Notes under the pieces: generated by a model
What the model saw: only the letters and a program-made list of their open reading frames with translations
What the model was told of the DNA's origin: nothing
Databases searched by the model: none
NCBI GenBank assembly: GCA_024645155.1
Contig: JAHEGF010000157.1
Coordinates: 1 to 7,865, forward strand
Length of the DNA stretch: 7,865 bases
Direction of reading: 5' to 3'
From: Phyllobacteriaceae bacterium
GTDB lineage: Bacteria > Pseudomonadota > Alphaproteobacteria > Rhizobiales > Rhizobiaceae
Translations under genes and position numbers: made by a program
Shown: one piece after another, positions 1 through 5,978 of the stretch
Layout of the letters: each line of letters starts with the position of its first letter
How positions within the stretch are numbered: the stretch's first letter is position 1

Positions 1-420
1 CCCGCCGCCCATCGCCTTCATGCCGGGTGCCACGGATTGCGCGGCGAACACATGGTGGCGAATGTTCACGTTCATCATGTGATCCCACTCGTCCACGGTC
101 AGGTCGGCGAGTGAGTGGCGGTTGTCCCAGGCGGCGTTGTTGACGAGTACGGAAACCGGCCCGTTGGCCGCAGCACTTTGATCAAGCGTTTGTTTCAGCG
201 CGGCAATGTCGGTGACGTCGCAGGCAAAGAAAACCGGCCGGTTGCCATAGTCCTTTTCAAGACGGTCGCACAGTCCGGTCGCATCGGATCGCTGGCAGAA
301 TGCGACTTTTGCGCCCTGGGCGACAAAGCCCTCGGTCAGCCAGGCGCCAATGCCCGAGCCGCCGCCGGAGATGAAAACGGACTTGCCGTTGAGATCATTG
401 AACGTGGCTGACAGTTTCAT
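1..420 (-). CDS. SDR-family oxidoreductase, aldose (galactose) 1-dehydrogenase-like, 3' end outside window
   Basis: The first 140 residues of a classical short-chain dehydrogenase are present; the rest lies beyond the left edge. Visible: the Rossmann glycine motif GGGSGIG (19-25), the D68-V69 pair that contacts adenine, NNAA (94-97), and the helix-4 stretch MNVNIRHH (116-123). The catalytic Ser and YxxxK would lie further on and cannot be checked. The stretches SGGGSGIGAWLTEGF, NNAAWDNRH and VNIRH recall rhizobial galactose/aldose dehydrogenases that oxidise sugars to lactones, so oxidation of galactose released by MelA is a sensible inference, not a proof. The end of beta-strand 2 reads FCQRS (41-45), lacking the usual acidic residue of NAD-preferring enzymes, which hints at NADP. 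Its ATG overlaps the melA stop codon (ATGA, 420-417), implying translational coupling. Alternative: a dehydrogenase for another sugar or polyol. SDR fold certain; substrate uncertain. Confidence 0.9.
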   Translation of the reverse strand, partial: MKLSATFNDLNGKSVFISGGGSGIGAWLTEGFVAQGAKVAFCQRSDATGLCDRLEKDYGNRPVFFACDVTDIAALKQTLDQSAAANGPVSVLVNNAAWDNRHSLADLTVDEWDHMMNVNIRHHVFAAQSVAPGMKAMGGG

Positions 421-1790
421 TCTGCAGCTTCTCCATAGTTGCTGTTGCCGGACCGGGTCCAGTTCGGAAGCCAGTCGCCGTGGGCTTCCAGAAGCTCTGA
501 AGTCATCGCCCATATCTGGTCGAGATCAAGTTCGGAAGCGGTATGCGGATCCATCATCGCGGCATGGAATATATGCTGCGGACTTTCTTCCATCAGGGCT
601 GCGACGGTCAGTTCCTGAACATTGATATTGCTGCGGATCAGCGCGGTAAGCTGCGGCGGCAGGTCGCCGATAACCGTTGGCTGAATGCCGTTTGCGTCGA
701 CCAGGCAGGGAACCTCTACCGCGCATCGGTCAGGCAATGAAGATATGGCGCCGTTGTTGATGACGTTGCCATAAATGACGGACGGCTTGCCGGTGACAAT
801 TGCGTTCATCAGCGTTGCGGCATATTCGCCTGACTCCTCAACCACGATTTCATCGGCGTTGCGGAAGTCCTCGGCCTGTTCTTTCCACGCAGCGACCTGC
901 TCGATGCAGCGTTTGGGGTATTCGTCCAGCGGAATGCCGTATTTTGCGACCTGGTCCGGACGGCCCTGTTTGATGAACCAGGGTGTATATTCGGCAAAAT
1001 GCTCGGAACTTTCGGTAACAAAATATCCGAGCCGCATCATCATTTCGTAGCGCACCTTGTTGGGGCAGCGCTTGTTTTCCTCGTTGGGCTTGGGGATGCG
1101 CCCGGCAAGATATCCCTCGCGCAATGCCGGCAAGAGGTTTTTCCACGTGCCGTCCTTCAAACGCTGCTCAAACGACAGGAAAAACGCGACGTGGTTGATC
1201 CCGGCCACCTGGTAGCGGACACTGTCACGCGGTATTTCGAGATCGCGGGTCAGTTCGCGAACCGTGTTGGTCACGGAATGGCACAGGCCTACCTGTTTGA
1301 TATCAGGGTATTTTTCGGCCACGGCCCATGTATTGATCGCCATCGGATTGGAATATTGCAGCATCACCGCGCCGGGGCAGACCGCGCGCATGTCCTCGCA
1401 GATTTTCCATAAATGAGGCACGGTCCGGAGACCGCGCATGATGCCGCCAATTCCGAGCGTATCGGCAATCGTCTGGCGCAGGCCATATTTTTTCGGGATC
1501 TCGAAATCTGTCACCGTGCACGGTTCGTAGCCGCCGATCTGGAAGGCGACGATGACAAAGTCAGCGCCGACAAGCGCCTCGCGCTGGTTCGTCGTGGCCG
1601 ACAGGCGGGCTGTGACCCCGAGGCTGCGGATCATCTTGCGGGCCACGAGTTCCGACTCTTCAAGGCGGGCCGGATCGATATCCATCAGCACGATGTCTGA
1701 CGACGACAGGGCGGGTTTCAACAGGACATCGCCGATCAGGTTCTTCATGAACACGGTCGATCCGGCGCCGATGAAGGCGATCTTGGTCAT
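417..1790 (-). CDS. melA: Alpha-galactosidase, glycoside hydrolase family 4 (MelA)
   Basis: This is a 457-residue cytoplasmic enzyme that hydrolyses alpha-galactosides such as melibiose, using NAD+ and a divalent metal (Mn2+ in known homologues) by the GH4 oxidation-elimination mechanism. Seen in the sequence: an N-terminal dinucleotide-binding loop GAGST (8-12) with acidic residues after beta-2 (MDIDP, 36-40), and the long block from FQIGGYEPCTVTDFE (83-97) to QTIADTLG (106-113). The metal ligands are C170 in GLCHSV and H200 in GINHVAF; further blocks are ESSEHFAEYTPWFIK (260-274), PSVIYGNV and VDANGIQPT. These match Escherichia coli MelA (451 residues) almost block for block from memory, so alpha-galactosidase is preferred over other GH4 activities. 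No signal peptide. The ATG lies 6 nt after the permease 2 stop, and the Shine-Dalgarno AAAGGG lies in the end of that gene. The stop overlaps the SDR start. Exact sugar (melibiose, raffinose family, galactinol) is unresolved. Confidence 0.95.
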   Translation of the reverse strand: MTKIAFIGAGSTVFMKNLIGDVLLKPALSSSDIVLMDIDPARLEESELVARKMIRSLGVTARLSATTNQREALVGADFVIVAFQIGGYEPCTVTDFEIPKKYGLRQTIADTLGIGGIMRGLRTVPHLWKICEDMRAVCPGAVMLQYSNPMAINTWAVAEKYPDIKQVGLCHSVTNTVRELTRDLEIPRDSVRYQVAGINHVAFFLSFEQRLKDGTWKNLLPALREGYLAGRIPKPNEENKRCPNKVRYEMMMRLGYFVTESSEHFAEYTPWFIKQGRPDQVAKYGIPLDEYPKRCIEQVAAWKEQAEDFRNADEIVVEESGEYAATLMNAIVTGKPSVIYGNVINNGAISSLPDRCAVEVPCLVDANGIQPTVIGDLPPQLTALIRSNINVQELTVAALMEESPQHIFHAAMMDPHTASELDLDQIWAMTSELLEAHGDWLPNWTRSGNSNYGEAAE

Positions 1791-1796
1791 GGTGGG

Positions 1797-2645
1797 CTAT
1801 CCCTTTGTCGCGCCCAGCGTCAGGCCGGCAATAAAGTGTTTCTGCATCAGGAAAAACATGAGGACCGGCGGTAGTGCTGCCAGGATCGAGCCTGCCGAAA
1901 CCAGCTGCCACTGGGCGATCCATTGACCGTTGAGCGAGAAAAGGCCGGCCGTGATCGGTTGCTTTTCCGCGCCTACCATCAGTACCGTTGCCCAAAAATA
2001 TTCGTTCCAGATGAATGTGAAAATCAGCACCGAAAGCGCGGCGATGGCCGGGCGCATCAGCGGCACCACGATATACCAGAAGATCTTGAACTCGGATACG
2101 CCTTCAACACGGGCCGATTCGATCAGTTCAAACGGCAGGCCCTTGATGAAGTTGCGCATGAACAGTGTGCAAAACCCTGTCTGGAATGCGATGTGAAACA
2201 GGGCAAGGCCGGTAAAGGTGTTGTAGAGACCGGTCTGCACCGAAAAATCGCGAACCGGTACCATAAGGATCTGGAAGGGAACAAAATTTCCGGCGACGAA
2301 CATGAAAAAAACGAGCAGGTTGGAGCGGAATTTGTAGACCGCCAGGGCAAATCCGGTGAGACAGGAAAGCGCGACTGCGCCGATCATTGTGGGGATCGTG
2401 ACGAGAAACGAATTGCGCATGTATTGGGCAATCGGCGAATTGCGGAAGATGTCGACATAGTTCTCGAACGCAAAATGGCTGGGCCAGCCGAAATAGTTTC
2501 CCTGAGCCAGGTCGCTGGCGGGTTTGACCGACGTCATGGCGACCCCGATCAATGGCAGCAACCAGATGACGAGTGCCGCCGGCAGGGCCAGCCTGTACAT
2601 CCATTGGATCGACGGTGCAGTTCTTTCGATCGGTGTCGGGAACAT
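1797..2645 (-). CDS. Carbohydrate ABC transporter permease 2 (MalG type, CUT1)
   Basis: This is the second inner-membrane channel subunit of the sugar importer, 282 residues, normal for the MalG family. Hydrophobic segments fall near residues 17-38, 79-103, 110-131, 143-165, 197-222 and 248-268, consistent with six membrane spans. The cytoplasmic EAA loop that docks on the ATPase reads ESARVEGVSEFKIF (176-189) followed by VVPLMRP (193-199), and the C-terminus HFIAGLTLGATKG is typical of MalG-type subunits. The ATG at 2645 is 3 nt past the permease 1 stop, and its Shine-Dalgarno AGGGGAG lies inside the last codons of permease 1, so the two subunits are probably translated together in equal amounts. 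The first E-A-A alanine is replaced by serine (ESA), a common variant. Specificity cannot be read from permeases; alpha-galactoside transport is inferred from adjacent melA. Confidence 0.95.
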   Translation of the reverse strand: MFPTPIERTAPSIQWMYRLALPAALVIWLLPLIGVAMTSVKPASDLAQGNYFGWPSHFAFENYVDIFRNSPIAQYMRNSFLVTIPTMIGAVALSCLTGFALAVYKFRSNLLVFFMFVAGNFVPFQILMVPVRDFSVQTGLYNTFTGLALFHIAFQTGFCTLFMRNFIKGLPFELIESARVEGVSEFKIFWYIVVPLMRPAIAALSVLIFTFIWNEYFWATVLMVGAEKQPITAGLFSLNGQWIAQWQLVSAGSILAALPPVLMFFLMQKHFIAGLTLGATKG

Positions 2646-2648
2646 GGC

Positions 2649-3578
2649 TTATACTCCCCTCTCGTCGCGGACCATCTTCCAGATGAACCCGGAGATGAAG
2701 ACCATCATGATAAGAAACAGAACGACTGCGATCGAGGCTCCGTATCCCATCCGGTAGCCATACTCGGAAAGCGCCTGTTCATACATGTAGAAAGACAGGA
2801 CGCGGCTGGAACCGAACGGACCGCCGTCGGTCATGATCGAAACGATATCGAAGGAACGCAACGCGCCGATCACCGTGACGACCACGGCAATGAAGGTCGC
2901 CGGGCGCAACTGCGGCAGGATGACATGCCAAAGCATTTTCCAGCCCTTGGCGCCATCCAGGCGTGCCGCCTCGATCTGGTCGGGTGAAACGTTGTTCAGC
3001 CCTGTCAGGTAGAGGATCATGCAGTATGCAATCTGCGGCCAGAGACCGGCGGCAACGAGGGCGTATGTGACATAGTCGGGTTCGGCAAGGAACGCTATTC
3101 CGGTGCCGGTCATCCATTCGATCAGCTTGTAGAGCAGACCGAAATTGGGCGCGTAGAACCACGAGAAAATCAGGCCGACAACGACCTGGGATATGACAAA
3201 CGGGAAGAAGAACAGGGATTTGTAGACGCGGATACCGGTAACGGTCTGGTTCAGGAATATGGCGATGAACAGGCCGATCGGAACGGCGAGCATGTAGAGC
3301 ACCAGCCAGATAACGTTGTTTTTCAGAGAGGTATAGAAATTCTCGTCATCGCCAAGTTCATAGTAATTGTCGAGGCCGATCCAGGTTTTCTGTCCAAGCC
3401 CGTCCCAGTCGAAAAAAGACAGGCGGATGGAATCGAAAATCGGCCATATGACGTAGAGGGCAAACATGAAGACGCCGGGCGCCAGAAACAGATAGGGAGC
3501 CAGCCGACGCTGATTGCGTTTCCACCAGGTGCCCGACGGCTTGCGCATGGCGGGCAATGCTGTTGTCGAACCGGTCAT
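2649..3578 (-). CDS. Carbohydrate ABC transporter permease 1 (MalF/UgpA type, CUT1)
   Basis: This is the first channel subunit of the importer, 309 residues, the usual size for short MalF-type proteins lacking the large periplasmic loop of E. coli MalF. After a basic cytoplasmic N-terminus (12-26), hydrophobic segments lie near 28-48, 88-109, 121-143, 168-190, 226-247 and 280-302. The ATPase-docking EAA loop is fully conserved: EAARLDGAKGWKMLWHV (203-219) then LPQLRP (221-226). The DGGPFGSSRVLSFYMYE region (251-267) is also characteristic of the family. The ATG at 3578 has a strong Shine-Dalgarno GGGAGGT about 6 nt upstream. This gene follows the binding-protein gene after 105 nt containing a stem-loop, and precedes permease 2 by 3 nt. 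It should pair with permease 2 as a heterodimer served by the ATPase at 5979-7064. Confidence 0.95.
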   Translation of the reverse strand: MTGSTTALPAMRKPSGTWWKRNQRRLAPYLFLAPGVFMFALYVIWPIFDSIRLSFFDWDGLGQKTWIGLDNYYELGDDENFYTSLKNNVIWLVLYMLAVPIGLFIAIFLNQTVTGIRVYKSLFFFPFVISQVVVGLIFSWFYAPNFGLLYKLIEWMTGTGIAFLAEPDYVTYALVAAGLWPQIAYCMILYLTGLNNVSPDQIEAARLDGAKGWKMLWHVILPQLRPATFIAVVVTVIGALRSFDIVSIMTDGGPFGSSRVLSFYMYEQALSEYGYRMGYGASIAVVLFLIMMVFISGFIWKMVRDERGV

Positions 3579-3646
3579 CTGTTACCTCCCGCTGATTGGT
3601 GATGCATGGCACCCGAATTGCGCATCCGTGTGCCGCACCAGGAGAT

Positions 3647-3678
3647 GATCCGGGCGGAGCTTATCCCCGCCCGGGATC
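3647..3678 (-). other. Intercistronic stem-loop after the binding-protein gene
   Basis: Arm GATCCGGGCGG (3647-3657) pairs with CCGCCCGGGATC (3667-3678): 11 GC-rich base pairs with one bulged base, around a 9-nt loop. On the minus-strand transcript it forms 5 nt after the binding-protein stop codon. No run of U follows it, so it is not a standard intrinsic terminator. The usual role of such hairpins between a binding-protein gene and its permeases is to stabilise the upstream mRNA segment, giving more binding protein than permease. A second, weaker inverted repeat (3608-3615 with 3627-3634, one mismatch) lies between it and permease 1. Confidence 0.7.
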
Positions 3679-3683
3679 GCTGG

Positions 3684-4916
3684 TTACTTGTAGATACGCT
3701 TGCGTGCCTGCTCGAGGCGCTTGAGGATACTGTCAAGCTTCTCTGGCTGGACCATGAACTGCTGGAAGCCTTCCATACCCACCTTGGCCATTTCGGCAGG
3801 AGCGTCACGGTCAAAGAACTGTGCCAGACCATAGGCGGTCGAAACGGTTTCAAAACCCGCCTTGATGAAGGGATCATCGCCGACCGTCGAGTTCTTGTTG
3901 GTCGGCAACTGGCCGATGGTCGCGTTGAACTTCGACTGCGCTTCAGGTGAAGCGACATAGGCGAGGAACTTCTTTGCGTCTTCGACGTTCTTTGCACCGG
4001 CCGGAATGTGGATCGTGTCGGTCGGCGCTTCTTCGGCACGCGGCACTCCGGCGGTAATCTCCGGAAACTGCAGGAAGCCCAGATTGTCGTCGGTCATGCC
4101 GCCTTCCTTGAAAACGCCAACGGCGAAATTGCCCATGACGTAGTTGGCAGCCTTGCCCTGGACAAGAAGTGCCGCGGCGTCCTGCCAGTCGAGGGCAGCA
4201 TGGTTTTTGGTGATGTAGGGAACGATCCTGGCCCAGTTTGCAAATGTTGCCTTCACCCGGTCATCCGTCCAATCGATCTTGCCATTGGCCAGATCCATGT
4301 GAAACTCGTAGCCGTTGGTGCGCAGGTTCATGTAATCGAAAATGCCGGCGCCAGGCCACAGTGCCTTTGTACCGGTGGTGACGCAGTCAATTCCCGCAGC
4401 GCTGATCTTCTCGCAGTTTGCAACAAACTCGTCCCAGTTTTTCGGCTCGGAAATACCGACGGACTTGTAGACGTCCTTGTTGTAGTAAATGCCCCACTGG
4501 TAATAGGTGTAGGGAATTCCCCACTGCTTGCCGTCCATGGTCATGCCGCCGAGCGACGATGCCAGGGCATCCTTCAGGCCGTTTGCTTCCCACACGTCTG
4601 AAACATCCATGAACTGACCGGCGTTGACGAATGGTGCCATGCGGTTACCGGCATACCAGTTGGCTAGATCGGGCGCATCGGCGGACAGGAAGTTGCGGAT
4701 CGCCGTCTTGTAGCCTTCGTGATCGAAATTGGTCAGCTGAACGTCAATATCCGGATTTGCCTTTTCGAAATCGGCAATGAGTTCTTCCATACCCTTGAGG
4801 GGAAGCGGATCGTAATCCGCATTGTATTTAAGCACACGTTGCTGGGACATTGCCGATGTTGTCAGCAGGGCAGCCGCCGCGGCACCAAGCAGTGCTGGTT
4901 TTAAGAAATATGCCAT
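3684..4916 (-). CDS. Periplasmic sugar-binding protein of CUT1 ABC transporter (SBP family 1)
   Basis: This 410-residue extracellular solute-binding protein captures the sugar in the periplasm and hands it to the permeases. Residues 1-24 form a classical signal peptide: K6, a hydrophobic core of Leu and Ala, and a likely cleavage after AMS (22-24). There is no lipobox cysteine, so it should be soluble rather than a lipoprotein. The mature part shows family-1 features: FEKANPDIDV (50-59), DAPDLANWYAGNR (80-92), and the aromatic-rich GIPYTYYQWGIYYNKDVY (133-150) with KNWDEF (159-164) behind it. Many Trp and Tyr residues suit sugar stacking. The two mature cysteines, C168 and C178, could form a disulfide. 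The ATG at 4916 has a strong GGAGGAG ribosome site. It is first in the leftward operon, downstream of a predicted leader of about 134 nt. Alpha-galactoside binding is inferred from melA, not from the sequence itself. Confidence 0.93.
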   Translation of the reverse strand: MAYFLKPALLGAAAAALLTTSAMSQQRVLKYNADYDPLPLKGMEELIADFEKANPDIDVQLTNFDHEGYKTAIRNFLSADAPDLANWYAGNRMAPFVNAGQFMDVSDVWEANGLKDALASSLGGMTMDGKQWGIPYTYYQWGIYYNKDVYKSVGISEPKNWDEFVANCEKISAAGIDCVTTGTKALWPGAGIFDYMNLRTNGYEFHMDLANGKIDWTDDRVKATFANWARIVPYITKNHAALDWQDAAALLVQGKAANYVMGNFAVGVFKEGGMTDDNLGFLQFPEITAGVPRAEEAPTDTIHIPAGAKNVEDAKKFLAYVASPEAQSKFNATIGQLPTNKNSTVGDDPFIKAGFETVSTAYGLAQFFDRDAPAEMAKVGMEGFQQFMVQPEKLDSILKRLEQARKRIYK

Positions 4917-5010
4917 TGATGCTCCTCCCGGGAGTTGTCAGTTGAAATCCAAAAACGGGAGAAAAGCCGAAGTCTGCCGTTGCAGGCCGCCAGCAAAGTT
5001 CCTCCCAACG

Positions 5011-5048
5011 GTCAAAATATAATTCCACATAATGGAATACAATTTGAC
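5011..5048. promoter_or_regulatory. Nested inverted repeat, candidate operator of the IclR-type regulator
   Basis: An inner dyad ATTCCA-N5-TGGAAT (5022-5038) sits inside an outer dyad GTCAAA (5011-5016) / TTTGAC (5043-5048). Both are centred within half a base of each other, at 5030 and 5029.5. TTCC...GGAA palindromes with a short spacer are typical of IclR-family operators, and IclR proteins often bind as dimer pairs. The site begins just inside the predicted leftward transcript, and its outer right arm covers the -35 box of the rightward promoter, so one bound protein could repress both directions. It could instead act as a 5' hairpin in the leftward mRNA. Confidence 0.55.
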
Positions 5049-5072
5049 TATTCAGAATTATCAAACTATGTT
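5044..5072 (+). promoter_or_regulatory. Predicted promoter of the regulator-ATPase transcript
   Basis: A -35 box TTGACT (5044-5049) is separated by exactly 17 bp from a -10 box TATGTT (5067-5072). The expected start near 5079 gives a leader of about 29 nt before the GTG start of the regulator. It interleaves with the leftward promoter and its -35 box shares bases with the candidate operator. Confidence 0.55.
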
Positions 5073-5086
5073 ATGGGCTTTGTCAA
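5057..5086 (-). promoter_or_regulatory. Predicted promoter of the leftward transporter-melA operon
   Basis: Read on the minus strand, a perfect -35 box TTGACA (5086-5081) is followed after 18 bp by GATAAT (5062-5057), five of six matches to the -10 consensus; a 17-bp reading gives TGATAA. Transcription would start near 5050, leaving about 134 nt of untranslated leader before the binding-protein ATG at 4916. The spacer of this promoter contains the whole -10 box of the opposing promoter. Confidence 0.6.
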
Positions 5087-5107
5087 GGGCAATAATTCGA
5101 GGCCGGC

Positions 5108-5941
5108 GTGGATATTCTGAAGTCGACAAACCGCAAAAACCCGATTTCGCGGGAAACCGGGATCAAACCCGGGACCGGCGATACGGGAACCTTGGGCAAG
5201 GGGATGGAGGTGCTGGAAATCATTTCGTCTGCCGGCAGGCCCATGCGCTTTACCGATATTCTCGACCGGTCGAGCCAGCCGCGCGGAACCCTGCATCGCC
5301 AGATGACCAATCTTGTCAGCGAGGGATTGCTTGCGGCCAATGCCGACCACAGCTACGAGCTTGGACTGAAGCTGCTTGAGCTTGCCTCGTCGGCATGGTC
5401 GAGCAATGAGTTCCGCAAGATTGCAGAGCCGCACATCCGGGCGCTCCAGGCTGAAACCGGGGAGACTGTTCATCTCGGCATTCTCAAGGGGCGGCAAATC
5501 ATCTATCTCGACAAGGTCGAGGGACAGCAATCGGTGCGCATGCATTCGCAGATCGGCAATGCATCGCCGCTTTACTGCACCGGCGTCGGCAAGGCGGCGC
5601 TTTCCGCCTTTCCCATCGAAGACGTGCGCAAGCGCCTGGGCGATACCGAGTTTTTTCGTTTCACTCCAAACACCATTGCCAGTCTCGATGCGCTGGTCGA
5701 CGAACTTGCTGACATCCGCCGTTCGGGAATTGCATGGGACCGCGAGGAACATGAGCCGGGTATCCACTGCGTTGCCGCGCCGGTCTATTCGCAGCACCGC
5801 CATATCGCAGCCGGAATTTCGGCCACGGCACCGGCATTTCGCGTATCCCGCGGGCAACTGGCCGAATGGGCACCATTGGTGAAGAACACTGCACAGCAGA
5901 TCATGAAGGAGATGGCCGCGCGGCTGTCGCCACGGACGTGA
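5108..5941 (+). CDS. IclR-family transcriptional regulator
   Basis: This 277-residue DNA-binding regulator likely controls the sugar operon and itself. After a polar N-terminal tail (1-27), a winged helix-turn-helix spans about 28-90, with the recognition region SSQPRGTLHRQMTNLVSEGLL split across 55-75. The C-terminal effector domain (about 105-272) carries the family marks GETVHLGIL (118-126), PLYCTGVGKAALSAFP (154-169), and DREEHEPGIHCVAAPV (211-226). The start is GTG at 5108 with GAGG five bases upstream; the next in-frame Met (residue 33) would cut into the DNA-binding domain, so GTG is preferred. It is transcribed divergently from the transporter genes and leads the transcript carrying their ATPase. 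The ligand is unknown; an alpha-galactoside, galactose or a catabolite is inferred from context. Whether it represses or activates cannot be seen; operator position favours repression. Confidence 0.93.
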   Translation: MDILKSTNRKNPISRETGIKPGTGDTGTLGKGMEVLEIISSAGRPMRFTDILDRSSQPRGTLHRQMTNLVSEGLLAANADHSYELGLKLLELASSAWSSNEFRKIAEPHIRALQAETGETVHLGILKGRQIIYLDKVEGQQSVRMHSQIGNASPLYCTGVGKAALSAFPIEDVRKRLGDTEFFRFTPNTIASLDALVDELADIRRSGIAWDREEHEPGIHCVAAPVYSQHRHIAAGISATAPAFRVSRGQLAEWAPLVKNTAQQIMKEMAARLSPRT

Positions 5942-5978
5942 TTGTTTGCCGGACGGCATCCACAGGGAGGACTGAACA

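Noticed and set aside
1923..2987. A 354-codon open frame on the plus strand, antisense to both permeases
   Set aside because: The product is highly charged, low in hydrophobic residues and matches no family I know; the opposite strand has two intact, well-conserved permeases with proper ribosome sites. It is a by-product of codon bias.
3647..3678. Stem-loop after the binding-protein gene considered as a full rho-independent terminator
   Set aside because: No U-tract follows it on the minus-strand transcript, and the permeases downstream have no evident promoter of their own, so readthrough is needed.
4828..5064. Possible 78-codon leader peptide on the minus strand from a TTG at 5064
   Set aside because: Its start lies upstream of the predicted transcript start and inside the -10 region, it has no Shine-Dalgarno, and it overlaps the binding-protein start in another frame.
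5066..5959. A 297-codon open frame antisense to the IclR-type gene
   Set aside because: It mirrors a clear IclR protein, has no recognisable motif, and its far end would run through the divergent promoter region.
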